Notes: generated by a model from the letters alone, not told the origin. DNA of 64,000 bases from Aliivibrio sp. EL58 (GCF_900312675.1 NZ_OMPC01000001.1:665633-729632), one strand, 5' to 3'; positions 45,673 through 55,004 are shown, numbered from the stretch's first letter. A program made the numbers and translations.

Positions 45673-46065
45673 AGGGCTATTTATAATAATTATTTAGAAT
45701 TGTGTAACTATATAGTTAACTGTTAATGGGGGCTAAGAGTTCGATTCTGTAATGTGACCATAAACAAAACAGGGTTATTGTTATGTGACAAATGTTCTGT
45801 ACACAGTCTTGTCCTGTCATGGATATCGCCCCCTAATTAATGAAATTAACACTAGAAGAGCGATTTTCCTGCAAAATAAGAACCATTCCTAAGAGTAGGA
45901 TAAATACAATATTTTAGATTATGCTTTATATATAAGCGTGAGTTGTAACCTAAATGATAGATTTATCTTGATGTTTTATATGTATATACTCTCGGTGGGC
46001 TAAGCCGATCTAGGTGCAAAAGAGTGTGCTTTGATTTGTTAAGGTGTGTGAGATAGGAAGGACAG
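45673..46065. other. Intergenic DNA, divergent promoters
   Basis: 393 bases with no convincing reading frame. It contains a short TCGG...CCGA hairpin at about 45992-46008 and a strong AGGAAGGA ribosome-binding site for the gene at 46066. No recognised riboswitch. Confidence 0.35.
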
Positions 46066-46551
46066 ATGTTAGCAAAGAAGATGGACGCGCCGCTAGATAT
46101 GCAAAATGGCGCAAGGTTTAAAACCAAAAAGCACGGCTATGTTACCGTGATCGAATACTACAATACGCATACCGTGATTGTAGCGTTTGAGAATACAGGG
46201 AATGTTCGTGCGATTAGCGCTGCTAAATTAAGAAGTGGTCAATTGGCTGATCGTTCAGTGCCGCCTGAATCCATAATGGTGGGGGAAAAAATAGAGTCAG
46301 TAAAACATGGCTTATTAACCATTGTTCAAGTGGAGTCAGAAAACATTGTTCTCTTAACCGATGAAAAAGGTGAAGAAGTACGAATGCTATTACCTGCCGT
46401 ACAAAAAATGAAGCTCAAAGCAGGCGAAGGCGAAATACAAAAAGAAGAGCCGAAAATGCCAATGTCATTAAGCGCGCTAACAAAACGAAATAAAAAGACC
46501 AAAGACGTAAATAATCTATTGAAAAAAATGCTGACAGATTACGGGAAATAA
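46066..46551 (+). CDS. Cytoplasmic protein with KOW-like repeats, function unknown
   Basis: A 161-residue protein made of two related beta-rich units: GARFKTKKHGYVTVIEYYNTHTVIVAFENTG (residues 15-45, given in part as a pattern) and GEKIESVKHGLLTIVQVESENIVLLTDEKG, then a Lys-rich tail (LTKRNKKTKDVNNLLKKMLT). The first unit, with VRAISAAKLRSGQLADR, resembles small beta domains linked to HNH nucleases and phage proteins that recognise nucleic acid. Start supported by AGGAAGGA. I would call it a probable nucleic-acid-binding protein; this is inference. Confidence 0.6.
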   Translation: MLAKKMDAPLDMQNGARFKTKKHGYVTVIEYYNTHTVIVAFENTGNVRAISAAKLRSGQLADRSVPPESIMVGEKIESVKHGLLTIVQVESENIVLLTDEKGEEVRMLLPAVQKMKLKAGEGEIQKEEPKMPMSLSALTKRNKKTKDVNNLLKKMLTDYGK

Positions 46552-46685
46552 CAGACTAATACTTATTGATTATTTTTACAGGTCGAATTAAAAAAGCTCA
46601 TCCATTTATAAATACAACACCCATCACAGTTTCAAATTCCTCAGAAAAAATTAACAAAGCTTTTTGTTAATAAGACCGTATTAAG

Positions 46686-46730
46686 TAGATCTGCATCACA
46701 ATCTCATTTTGGCTTTGTGATTTAGATCTA
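46686..46730. promoter_or_regulatory. Large palindromic operator upstream of the PTS operon
   Basis: Arms TAGATCTGCATCACAA (46686-46701) and TTGTGATTTAGATCTA (46715-46730) pair at 14 of 16 positions. The right arm contains TGTGA, a CRP half-site, in a partly matching 16-base CRP-like context. It lies 92 bases upstream of the IIB start. Either a dedicated repressor or paired CRP sites would fit. Confidence 0.6.
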
Positions 46731-46822
46731 TTTAAATCTTCGATTTACCCATTAAGATTCTCAACATAATAAATAGGGAATGAATGTTACATTCCAAATT
46801 AATCCTACAGAGAGTATATAAA

Positions 46823-47092
46823 ATGAAAAAGATCTTAGTTGTATGTGGTAACGGTTTAGGCACTTCATTAATGATGGAAATGGCCGTAAAAGATGTAATT
46901 AAAAAAGTAGGTTTTGAAGCAGAAGTTGATCACGAAGATCTATCATCAGCAACATCAAGCAACGCTGATATCTGGGTTGCAGCAACGGATGTAGCAAGTC
47001 AATTAGAAGAAGCTGGCAAACAGAATATCATTAGTCTTAAAAATATTTTTGACAAAGTGTCTATTGAAGAGCAACTAAAAGCATTCATGTAA
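46823..47092 (+). CDS. PTS system ascorbate-type IIB component
   Basis: An 89-residue phosphocarrier. It starts MKKILVVCGNGLGTSLMME; Cys8 in the CGNGLGTS loop is the phosphorylation site, as in UlaB/SgaB and lactose/galactitol-type IIB proteins. I use the ATG at 46823 rather than the TTG-opened upstream extension. It transfers phosphate from IIA (48358) to sugar bound by IIC (47105); the gap to IIC is 12 bases. Confidence 0.88.
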   Translation: MKKILVVCGNGLGTSLMMEMAVKDVIKKVGFEAEVDHEDLSSATSSNADIWVAATDVASQLEEAGKQNIISLKNIFDKVSIEEQLKAFM

Positions 47093-47104
47093 GGTCTTAT
47101 TATT

Positions 47105-48361
47105 ATGATAAATTTCTTTGAATTCATGCTCGGCTTATTAAAAGAGCCAGCAATCATGGTGGGCCTTATTGCTTTTATTGGCCTTGTTGCTCAAAAGTCT
47201 GATATATCAACGATTCTAAAAGGTACCATCAAAACCGTAATGGGATTCTTAATTCTAGGTTTTGGTGCTGGTGCATTAGTTGGCGCATTAAATAACTTTT
47301 CAGTGGTATTTACCGAAGCCTTTGGTGTAAGTGGTGTTATTCCAAATAACGAAGCGATTGTGGCATTAGCACAAGAAGCGTTTGGTTATGAAATGGCATT
47401 AATTATGTTCTTCTCATTTATTGTGAATATCGTACTGGCTCGTATTACTCCTTTAAAATATATATTTTTAACGGGCCACCACACCATGTTTATGTCGATG
47501 CTTGTTGCGGTAATTTTATCAACAGCAGATATTACAGGTACAACGTTAGTTGCAGTAGGCTCTATCATTGTTGGTTCGCTAATGGTTATCATGCCAGCGA
47601 TTGCTCAAAAATATACTGAAAAAGTAATGGGCACAGACCAACTTGCAATGGGTCACTTCTCAACGTTATCTTATGTGGTTTCAGGCTATATTGGCAGCAA
47701 GTTTGGTGATACATCAAAATCAACAGAAGACATTAACGTACCAAAAAGCCTAATGTTCTTACGTGATACGCCAGTGGCTGTTGCTGCAACTATGGCATTG
47801 TTCTTCTTATTGGCTTCTAGCTTTGCTGGTGGTGAATTTGTTGAGAGTGTATCTGGTGGGCAAAACTGGGTGGTATTCACCTTTATGCAATCACTTACTT
47901 TTGCTGGCGGTGTTTACATCGTACTTCAAGGTGTAAAAATGTTGATTGCTGAGATTGTTCCAGCGTTTAAAGGCATTTCAGACACATTAGTTCCAGGTGC
48001 AAAACCTGCGCTAGATTGCCCAATGGTATTCCCTGTTGCGCCTAACGCGGTATTAATTGGCTTCTTATCTTCATTCTCTGCTGGCCTATTAATGATGGGT
48101 GTACAAGGCATGATGGGATGGACGATTATTGTTGCTGGTGTTGTTCCTCACTTCTTCGTGGGCGGCGCTTCTGGTGTATACGGTAATGCAACGGGTGGTT
48201 TACGTGGTGCTATCTTAGGTTCATTTACACAAGGTATTTGTATCTCTATCTTGCCAATGTTACTGCTTCCGGTACTTGGTGGTTTAGGATTAGAAGCAAC
48301 AACCTTCTCTGATTTTGACTTTGGTGTTGTTGGTCTACTACTTGGATGGTTTGTATCATGA
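47105..48361 (+). CDS. PTS system ascorbate-type IIC permease (UlaA/SgaT family)
   Basis: A 418-residue permease with about 10-11 membrane segments. The N-terminal EPAIMVGLIAFIGLVAQKS, GFGAGALVGALNNF and the FLTGHHTMFMSML motif are characteristic of the UlaA family, which imports L-ascorbate and phosphorylates it. The gene overlaps the IIA start as ATGA. It is slightly shorter than E. coli UlaA (465). Confidence 0.88.
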   Translation: MINFFEFMLGLLKEPAIMVGLIAFIGLVAQKSDISTILKGTIKTVMGFLILGFGAGALVGALNNFSVVFTEAFGVSGVIPNNEAIVALAQEAFGYEMALIMFFSFIVNIVLARITPLKYIFLTGHHTMFMSMLVAVILSTADITGTTLVAVGSIIVGSLMVIMPAIAQKYTEKVMGTDQLAMGHFSTLSYVVSGYIGSKFGDTSKSTEDINVPKSLMFLRDTPVAVAATMALFFLLASSFAGGEFVESVSGGQNWVVFTFMQSLTFAGGVYIVLQGVKMLIAEIVPAFKGISDTLVPGAKPALDCPMVFPVAPNAVLIGFLSSFSAGLLMMGVQGMMGWTIIVAGVVPHFFVGGASGVYGNATGGLRGAILGSFTQGICISILPMLLLPVLGGLGLEATTFSDFDFGVVGLLLGWFVS

Positions 48362-48807
48362 GTTTATTAGAATTAATTGGTGACGACGGTATCGTTATCA
48401 CATCTGAAAGCAATTTAAGTGTCGATTCAGCGTTAGCGCTAACGTGTTCAGTATTGCTAAAAAACGGAAAGATTGAACCAAGTTATTTAGAAGCCATCAA
48501 ACAGAAACACAATGAAATTGGTGCTTACTATGTGCTTGCTCCTAAAATTGCAATGCCACACGCAAGACCTGAAGATGGGGTAAACGAAGCGGCGCTTCAA
48601 ATCACCGTGTTTAAGAATGGTGTGAACCTAGAGTCAGAAGACAATGGCGATGTGTACTTTTCAGTGACATTAGCCGCGATGGATTCAGACAGCCATATCA
48701 ATACTATTATGGCGTTATCTGAGTTGTTCCAAAACGATGAAGATATCGAGGCAATCATCAATTCAGATAGCCAAAGTGACATCGTTGAGATCCTAAAAAA
48801 ATACTAG
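48358..48807 (+). CDS. PTS system IIA component (UlaC/fructose-mannitol type)
   Basis: A 149-residue phosphocarrier. The phosphorylated His is in MPHARPEDGVNEAALQI, the classic PTS_IIA_2 motif. It receives phosphate from HPr and passes it to the IIB subunit. Start is the ATG at 48358, overlapping the IIC stop. Together the three genes form a full ascorbate-type PTS, but none of the catabolic enzymes UlaD-G is present nearby. Confidence 0.87.
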   Translation: MSLLELIGDDGIVITSESNLSVDSALALTCSVLLKNGKIEPSYLEAIKQKHNEIGAYYVLAPKIAMPHARPEDGVNEAALQITVFKNGVNLESEDNGDVYFSVTLAAMDSDSHINTIMALSELFQNDEDIEAIINSDSQSDIVEILKKY

Positions 48808-48831
48808 AATTCCCCTCTAGTAAATCAAACT

Positions 48832-48867
48832 AAAACGCCGCAGTTAATACCTGCGGCGTTTTTTTGT
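48832..48867 (+). terminator. Rho-independent terminator of the PTS operon
   Basis: Stem AACGCCGCAG/CTGCGGCGTT with a 7-base loop and a run of T residues, 25 bases after the IIA stop. Confidence 0.92.
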
Positions 48868-48894
48868 TTTGGCGATTTAAACCATTAATCTATC

Positions 48895-50013
48895 TTACGC
48901 TTGGTCTTTCTTTGGTTTTCTCTTTTTATACACCACGCAGAAATTACCGCGTTTGGTGCGACACTTAGAACAACGCTCGCAATCCACTTCTGCTCTGCTG
49001 CCTTCTTTCCAGCGCTTAATTAACTGAGGCTCAGCAAGCAAAGGGCGTGATAAAGCAAAATATTGAATATTGGTGTTCTCTGCAATGGCTTCAATCGCAC
49101 CAATATCGTTAAGACCACCCACCGTAATCACAGGGATAGATATATCTTCACTGATTACCGCACCATACTCACGGAAATAGCCTTCATCTTGCAGCGTATA
49201 ACCATCGAACGATTCGCCAATCATGGTGCTCGCATTGCCGTGAATATTGCCTGAAACGATAATGGCATCAACCCCAATCTCTTCCAGTTTTTTACAGATA
49301 AGGCGAGTGTCATCAAAGGTTAAGCCGCCATCAAAAAACTCCGTGGCCGTTAGCTTAACTAAGATAGGGAAATCATTACCCACTAATTCTCTGATCTTGG
49401 CATAAATCTCAATTAAGAATCTCATGCGGTTTTCTAAGCTACCGCCGTATTCATCTTCACGACGGTTATAATATGGGCTTAAAAATTGATTGATTAAATA
49501 AGTGTGCGCCGCGTGAATTTCAACGCCATCAAAACCAGACTCTTGTGCTCGTCGGCTTGCTTGAGCAAAAGCATCAACAATGTAATCAATCTCATCTTTA
49601 GTCATCGCTTTACCAAGAGTTTGCGTGCCTCTTTCGCATACGTCACTTGGTGCAAAGATCACACGCTCGCCGACGTTATACGTGGTTTTTGTGCCACCAT
49701 ACGCCAGTTGCATCGCAATCTTAGAATCATACTTGTGCACTAACTCAGTCAGCTTTTGGTATTCAGCAATAAAAGAGTCGTTGTACATGCCCATCATGCC
49801 TGCATTAGGTTTTTCTTCCTCAACGATATTTGCATAACCTGTCACTATTAAGCCGACTTCACCTTGGGCTAGCTCTTCATAGATATCGTAAAGTTTGTCT
49901 GTCATATGGCCATCTTCAGTTGCCATATTTTCCCACGTTGCACTTCGAACAAAGCGGTTCTTTAGTGTCATGTTGCCAATCTGGGTTTGTGTAAACAAAG
50001 TGCTCAAGTGCAA
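48895..50013 (-). CDS. Old-yellow-enzyme-family NADH:flavin oxidoreductase
   Basis: A 372-residue FMN-dependent TIM-barrel enzyme: LKNRFVRSATWENMA at the N-terminus, the substrate-binding IHAAHTYLINQFLSPYYN (His-Ala-Ala-His), NRREDEYGGSLENRMRF, and the phosphate-binding VITVGGL region. After the barrel it has a C-terminal cysteine cluster, CERCSKCRTKRGNFC, which could bind an Fe-S cluster or zinc; full 2,4-dienoyl-CoA reductases carry a longer flavodoxin-like extension that is absent here. Reaction unknown. It is convergent to the PTS operon. Confidence 0.85.
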   Translation of the reverse strand: MHLSTLFTQTQIGNMTLKNRFVRSATWENMATEDGHMTDKLYDIYEELAQGEVGLIVTGYANIVEEEKPNAGMMGMYNDSFIAEYQKLTELVHKYDSKIAMQLAYGGTKTTYNVGERVIFAPSDVCERGTQTLGKAMTKDEIDYIVDAFAQASRRAQESGFDGVEIHAAHTYLINQFLSPYYNRREDEYGGSLENRMRFLIEIYAKIRELVGNDFPILVKLTATEFFDGGLTFDDTRLICKKLEEIGVDAIIVSGNIHGNASTMIGESFDGYTLQDEGYFREYGAVISEDISIPVITVGGLNDIGAIEAIAENTNIQYFALSRPLLAEPQLIKRWKEGSRAEVDCERCSKCRTKRGNFCVVYKKRKPKKDQA

Positions 50014-50286
50014 TCCTCTAGAAGTGTTCTGTCATGTCGTTGGGATAAAAGGGCGGCAATAGTAGCGCTAAGAAAAGAGCAAAACCTTAATCTATATTAA
50101 GAAGTGGGCATATCAGTCGCTAAAAAGGCAAAAAAAAGCGCTATTTTTAGCAATGAGACTGAGCTGAGTTATTGTCAAAATCAGTCTGTTTTCTTACCTT
50201 CATTTTTGAAAACTTATGTTACACGGGATTTGCCGCAAATTTCTTGGTGTTTTTATCGTTGCTGTGTATGTTTAGCCAATATTAGT
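50014..50286. other. Divergent intergenic DNA
   Basis: Promoter region of the flavin oxidoreductase and a peptide transporter. A 62-codon open frame at 50104-50292 has no ribosome-binding site or recognisable product, so I treat the stretch as non-coding. Confidence 0.35.
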
Positions 50287-50321
50287 GAATAAGTACCAGT
50301 AGATAATAGTGATACTTATTC
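50287..50321 (+). promoter_or_regulatory. Inverted repeat in the leader of the peptide transporter gene
   Basis: Perfect 9-base inverted repeat GAATAAGTA/TACTTATTC with a 17-base loop, ending 25 bases before the start at 50346. It could be an operator or a leader hairpin affecting translation. Confidence 0.4.
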
Positions 50322-50345
50322 GATGAAACCATCATGGGACAGCAG

Positions 50346-51812
50346 ATGAACACGATCAAACAACCTAAAGGGCTATTCCACATTATTGCGATTCAAATGT
50401 GGGAGTTTTTCAGCTATTACGGCATGCGCTCTTTATTGATCCTTTTCTTAACCGAAAAGCTATTAATGTCAGATCAACATGCTTACGCCTTATATGGAGC
50501 CTATACCTCACTGGTATACGTGACGCCAATCATTGGTGGTTATCTAGCGGATAAATATTTAGGTAACTATTGGTCAGTGATCTTAGGTGGCTTATTGATG
50601 GTTGGGGGGCACTTTGTTCTCAGTATTCCAAGTAGCGATCACACCACACTCTATGTAGCACTTTCATTGATTATCTGTGGCTACGGTTTCTTTAAAACCA
50701 ACTCAAGCTGTTTGTTAGGCGAGTTATACCAAACTAAAGAGCAAGAGCACGGACGTGAAGCTGGCTTCTCTATCTCTTATATTGGTGGCAACATCGGCTC
50801 AATGATTGCACCTATCTTATGTGGTTTTGCAGCCATGAAATGGGGATGGCACATCGGCTTTTCATTGGCAGGGGTAGGAATGCTTATTGGCTTGGGGGTA
50901 TTTATCTCAGGTCGTAAAAACTTTGCTCATGTAAGCCAGCCGAACTTCACTGCACTGCAACAAAAGAGTGCGGGGATCCCTCATTGGTCTCTACTGATTA
51001 TCGCTATTGCTGTGGCGACATTAGGCTTAGTATTTGTACTTGAAAACTTATGGGCAGGTTACATCTTATTTGTGATTTGTTTCATCTCAGTGGTTCACAT
51101 CATCAACTTATATCGTAAAAGTGATGCAGAAGATCGCCAAAAGCTAAACTCAATTATGTACTTCATGCTCTTTGGTACCGTGTTTTGGGCATTTGATCAA
51201 CAAGGCGGCAGCTCAATTAGCTTGTTCATTGAGCGCAACATCAACACCAATATTGGCGGCTTTACCATTCCAACCGCGTTCTTCCAAGCCATTAACCCTG
51301 TTGCGGTTATTGTTGGTGGTGCAGCTGTAGCATGGTTATGGAAAATATTAGATTCAAAAAGTATCTCAGTAAGAACACTGACCAAATTGAATATCGGTCT
51401 TTTACTGTTAACCGCAGGCTTTAGCTTGATTACCTTGTCATCAAAACTAGCGATGGCAAGCGGTGAGACAACCTTCGTTTGGTTAATGGTTGGCTTATTG
51501 TGTATTGGTGTTGCTGAGCTGTTTATTGACCCAGTCGCACTTGCTGCCATTACTCGCTTAAACCCACAAGGCGCAACAGGTACATTAGCGGGTATCTATA
51601 TGCTTGCAGGAGGCTCTGTGGCGAACTACTTAGCGGCAGATATTGCTCAGTTCACTTCAACAGACACAAGTGCGAACGCAGATGCATTAGATCTGATTGT
51701 CTCAGCAACGCAATATCACCACGTATTTCAAAGTATCTTATTTGTGACTATCGGTGTGTTTGTATTAGGTCTGCTTGTCGATTTCAAACACCGTAAACAA
51801 GCAGCAATGTAA
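50346..51812 (+). CDS. POT-family proton-dependent oligopeptide transporter
   Basis: A 488-residue membrane transporter with about 14 helices of the major facilitator fold. The N-terminal IAIQMWEFFSYYGMRSLLILF contains the E-x-F-x-x-Y-G signature of POT transporters (ExxERxxY variant), and FKTNSSCLLGELY and the GREAGFSISYIGGNIGS segment fit the PTR2 signature. Imports di- and tripeptides with protons. The start at 50346 follows GGGA; a second ATG at 50334 is in frame. A second POT gene follows 353 bases on; the two are clearly diverged from each other. Confidence 0.86.
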   Translation: MNTIKQPKGLFHIIAIQMWEFFSYYGMRSLLILFLTEKLLMSDQHAYALYGAYTSLVYVTPIIGGYLADKYLGNYWSVILGGLLMVGGHFVLSIPSSDHTTLYVALSLIICGYGFFKTNSSCLLGELYQTKEQEHGREAGFSISYIGGNIGSMIAPILCGFAAMKWGWHIGFSLAGVGMLIGLGVFISGRKNFAHVSQPNFTALQQKSAGIPHWSLLIIAIAVATLGLVFVLENLWAGYILFVICFISVVHIINLYRKSDAEDRQKLNSIMYFMLFGTVFWAFDQQGGSSISLFIERNINTNIGGFTIPTAFFQAINPVAVIVGGAAVAWLWKILDSKSISVRTLTKLNIGLLLLTAGFSLITLSSKLAMASGETTFVWLMVGLLCIGVAELFIDPVALAAITRLNPQGATGTLAGIYMLAGGSVANYLAADIAQFTSTDTSANADALDLIVSATQYHHVFQSILFVTIGVFVLGLLVDFKHRKQAAM

Positions 51813-52165
51813 CTTCCACTTCATATAAACGAATCCCTAAAACAACAGCAGAGAATCACCTCTGCTGTTACCTCATTTAAAACTTCTTTTAAGATTAAAT
51901 ACTTATCTAGAGCAGTATTTATTTCCTTCCCTAATAACGCATTCAATTTGTCATCATAGTGTCAGTAATAAATGTTTCAAAATGTTTCATTTGGTAATTT
52001 ATTGTAACCCTATGATCTTATGAAGTTTTAATTCATTTTCCATAAATGATAATTGAGATCCCATTTCTGGCTAGTGATAAGTAAATGTTAAATAAGTAAG
52101 TTGGTTGTGTAATGCGTAAAAATGCATAAGAAAAATAGCTAATCACAACATACAGGGATTTATTT
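51813..52165. other. Gap between two transporter genes
   Basis: 353 bases with no gene. It holds a hairpin at 51844-51869 (described separately) and a tandem 10-base direct repeat AAATGTTTCA at 51970-51989, upstream of the second transporter. Confidence 0.45.
51844..51869 (+). terminator. Hairpin after the first peptide transporter gene
   Basis: Perfect 10-base stem AACAGCAGAG/CTCTGCTGTT with a 6-base loop, 31 bases after the stop. The T run is poor, so it is a likely but not certain terminator. Confidence 0.6.
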
Positions 52166-53650
52166 ATGTCTAACTTGAATGTATTCAAGCAGCCTAAGCA
52201 GTTTTATTTAATCTTCTCAATCGAGTTTTGGGAGCGTTTTGGCTTCTATGGTATGCAAGCCATTCTCGCCGTTTATCTTGTTAAAATTTTAGGAATGTCA
52301 GAGTCAGAATCATTTGTACTCTTTGGGGCATTCTCAGCACTTATTTTTGGCTCGGTAGCGATAGGCGGTTGGGTCGGAGATAAAGTCATCGGCACCAAAC
52401 GCACCATCACTCTTGGCGCGCTAATATTAACCATTGGTTACGCACTATTAGGTGTTTCGGCATCGGCAGGGAACATTGGTGGCTCAGGCCTTATCTACGT
52501 TGCAATGGGCTTTATTACTATGGGTAATGGTCTGTTTAAAGCCAACCCATCAAGCTTACTTGCTAAAGTATATGACCAAGATGATAAGCGTTTAGATGGT
52601 GCATTCACTATGTACTATATGGCTATCAACCTTGGTTCATTCTTCTCAATGTTATTAACGCCATGGATAGCGAGTCAGTTTGGCTATGGCATGGCATTTA
52701 GTGTGAGTGCGGTTGGTCTTATCATTACCGTTATAAACTTCTTAATGTGCTCTCGCATGGTAAAAGGTGTTGGTTCAGATCCTGATCTTATTCCTCTAAA
52801 TAAAACGCGTTATTTAGGCGTTGTTATTGGCGCGGTGGCATTAAGCTTTCTATGTTCAATATTATTGCAACACCTATTCTATGCCCACGCTATTTTAGTG
52901 GTGGTAGGCGTAACGATTGTTGTTCTTTATATGAAAGAAGCATTCAAAATCCAAGGGCTAGAGCGTGCAAAAATGCTCGTAGCGTTTGCACTAATGCTAC
53001 AAGGCGTGGTGTTCTTTGTGCTTTACTTCCAAATGCCAACCTCATTGAACTTCTTTGCAATCCATAATATCGAGCATAACTTATTTGGTATTTCAGTTGC
53101 GCCTGAGCAGTTCCAAGCATTGAATCCATTTTGGATCATGATAGCGAGCCCAATCTTAGCGGTTGCTTATAACAACTTAGGTGAGCGCTTTGCCATGCCG
53201 TACAAGTTTGCCTTTGGTATGGTGCTGTGTGCGTTATCTTTCTTAGTGCTAAAGTTTGGTGCAAGCTTTGCCAATGCAGAGGGCATCATGAGCTCTAACT
53301 GGCTTGTGGTTTGTTATGCTTTCCAATCATTAGGTGAGCTTCTTGTGTCTGGTTTAGGTCTTGCGATGGTGGCACAGCTTGTACCACAACGCATGATGGG
53401 TTTTGCAATGGGTATGTGGTTCTTAACCTCAGCAACTGCCGCAGTTATTGCAGGTTGGGTAGCAACATTAACAACAGCACCAGCAGGTTTAACCGATGCC
53501 AACCAAACTCTGGCTATTTACAGCGATGTTTTTGGTAAAATTGGGTATGCAACCGCAGCTGTTGCTGTGATCACATTACTAATCGCACCTAAGCTAACGC
53601 GAATTATCCGTGGTGAAACAACCGAGCAAGTTGAAACAGCCAATGCATAA
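52166..53650 (+). CDS. dtpA: Di/tripeptide permease DtpA (TppB) type
   Basis: A 494-residue POT-family transporter very like E. coli DtpA: FKQPKQFYLIFSIEFWERFGFYGMQ... (cited in part) with the EFWERFGFYG proton-coupling motif, followed by GNGLFKANPSSLLAKVY and DGAFTMYYMAINLGS, both canonical. It imports small peptides with protons through the inner membrane. The neighbouring gene at 50346 is a more distant paralogue. Single-gene unit with terminator. Confidence 0.92.
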   Translation: MSNLNVFKQPKQFYLIFSIEFWERFGFYGMQAILAVYLVKILGMSESESFVLFGAFSALIFGSVAIGGWVGDKVIGTKRTITLGALILTIGYALLGVSASAGNIGGSGLIYVAMGFITMGNGLFKANPSSLLAKVYDQDDKRLDGAFTMYYMAINLGSFFSMLLTPWIASQFGYGMAFSVSAVGLIITVINFLMCSRMVKGVGSDPDLIPLNKTRYLGVVIGAVALSFLCSILLQHLFYAHAILVVVGVTIVVLYMKEAFKIQGLERAKMLVAFALMLQGVVFFVLYFQMPTSLNFFAIHNIEHNLFGISVAPEQFQALNPFWIMIASPILAVAYNNLGERFAMPYKFAFGMVLCALSFLVLKFGASFANAEGIMSSNWLVVCYAFQSLGELLVSGLGLAMVAQLVPQRMMGFAMGMWFLTSATAAVIAGWVATLTTAPAGLTDANQTLAIYSDVFGKIGYATAAVAVITLLIAPKLTRIIRGETTEQVETANA

Positions 53651-53694
53651 GCGCTAAAGACAGTTAGCGACATGTAACAAAGTAGATAGAAAAG

Positions 53695-53743
53695 AAAGCC
53701 AGTGTTATTTCCTTATTAAAGTGAATACGCTGGCTTTTTTGAT
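53695..53743 (+). terminator. Rho-independent terminator
   Basis: AAAGCCAG paired with CTGGCTTT, extended by a wobble pair and GT/AC, and followed by six T residues, 45 bases after the dtpA stop. Confidence 0.8.
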
Positions 53744-53837
53744 CTAGCCTATAAATACGATCAACAACCTATGTGAAAACGCGCAATCCAGATTAAAATA
53801 AGGACAAATTTTACTGAGCATTTTAAAAGGACAATAA

Positions 53838-54182
53838 ATGAAAATTAAAGCTGGATTATGTCTACTATTCGCAATGCTATCTTTTAATAGCTGGGCATCA
53901 GAGCGCAGTGAACAAGCGTGGGATCTTGTCGAGCAAGGCGCATTATTAATAGATGTTCGCACCCCAGGTGAATTTAGCCAAGGACACCTAACCGACGCCG
54001 CAAACTTGCCATTAAATACCGTGGATACCGCCTTTGCCAATATGGATAAAGACACGCCAATTGTGGTGTATTGCCGCAGTGGAAATCGCTCAGGACAAGC
54101 CATGAGTTACTTAAAACAAGCAGGTTTCACCCAAGTTCATAATGGTGGTGGCTTAGACGAAATGTTATCGACTAAGCCATAA
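53838..54182 (+). CDS. Periplasmic rhodanese-like protein, PspE type
   Basis: A 114-residue single-domain sulfurtransferase with signal peptide (1-20, ending SWA). The active loop is YCRSGNRS (Cys83 counted from the start, approximate) and LLIDVRTPGEF and GHLTDAANLP are the CH2A-type motifs. Size, export and the six-residue loop match PspE/GlpE-type enzymes that move sulfane sulfur from thiosulfate to an acceptor such as cyanide or thioredoxin. ATG preceded by AAAAGGA. Confidence 0.88.
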   Translation: MKIKAGLCLLFAMLSFNSWASERSEQAWDLVEQGALLIDVRTPGEFSQGHLTDAANLPLNTVDTAFANMDKDTPIVVYCRSGNRSGQAMSYLKQAGFTQVHNGGGLDEMLSTKP

Positions 54183-54197
54183 ACTCAGCCAGTTAAC

Positions 54198-55004
54198 TCA
54201 CCAAAAGCGTTGTCTATTTTTAAACATAGGCAGCGCTTTTTTCTTTAATGCATATTGCGCCTGCATAAAATTCTTACCCACCAAAATACGCACTTGGCTA
54301 TAACTCTCATAAGCCAGAAGCTTCCATTTAGGCGCCGTCCAATAGCGGTTATAAATATGCTTAGTCGCCGCTATTGCATCAGGAGAAGTACGAGAAAGCT
54401 GTTGGCCTAACTCAATCGCCGCCTCTAAGGGCTGTTCATGTATCTCGGTAATTAACCCATATTGCAGTGCTGTTTTTGCATCTAATTGAGTCGCACACAT
54501 ACTTATCTTCATCGCCTGATCTTTAGGCATGATTTCTCTAAGCGTTAAAGACCCTGCCATATCAGACGTTAACCCCATTTTCGACTCCATAATCGACAAG
54601 TTAGCGCGAGAAGAGGCGATTCTAAAATCAGCCCCAAGTGCAATTTGAAGCCCCGCTCCCCAACAATAACCATCAATCGCCGCAATCACAGGCACTGAAA
54701 GCCCACGCCAATTAGCACTTACTTGTTGCGCCTTATTAGCATTACCCGGCCAGATCTTTAACAGCAACTTAATGGCATGAGATTTCTGTTTAATGATCGA
54801 ATTAAAATCCAAACCAGAGCTAAAATTATCGCCACTGCCAGTAAGTATAACCGCTCGAATAGCGCGATCATGCTTAACCTTGCGGCTAACATCAATTAAC
54901 TCATCAAACATAGGGTAATTTATCGCGTTTAACTTTTCAGGGCGGTGCAAACGAACAATTAGAATATTATTGTCTTGCTCAACCTGAATATGATGGTAGT
55001 TCAT
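54198..55004 (-). CDS. Enoyl-CoA hydratase/isomerase (crotonase) family protein
   Basis: A 268-residue crotonase-fold protein. The CoA-binding RLHRPEKLNAINYPMFDEL, the oxyanion segments GSGDNFSSGLDFNSI and GYCWGAGLQIALGADFRIA, and the ESKMGLTSDMAGSLTL region are conserved. The catalytic Glu pair of true hydratases is partly replaced (SMGL-type segment carries Asp), so isomerase or another activity is possible. I use the ATG at 55004 behind AAAGGA; the frame is open to 55139. Function in fatty-acid metabolism is inferred. Confidence 0.85.
   Translation of the reverse strand: MNYHHIQVEQDNNILIVRLHRPEKLNAINYPMFDELIDVSRKVKHDRAIRAVILTGSGDNFSSGLDFNSIIKQKSHAIKLLLKIWPGNANKAQQVSANWRGLSVPVIAAIDGYCWGAGLQIALGADFRIASSRANLSIMESKMGLTSDMAGSLTLREIMPKDQAMKISMCATQLDAKTALQYGLITEIHEQPLEAAIELGQQLSRTSPDAIAATKHIYNRYWTAPKWKLLAYESYSQVRILVGKNFMQAQYALKKKALPMFKNRQRFW

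Noticed and set aside
45992-46008. Riboswitch upstream of the gene at 46066
   Set aside because: Only a short hairpin is present; the conserved cores of c-di-GMP, TPP, cobalamin or other riboswitches that I know are not seen.
50104-50292. 62-codon open frame upstream of the peptide transporter
   Set aside because: No ribosome-binding site, no family, and it ends inside the leader inverted repeat; treated as non-coding.
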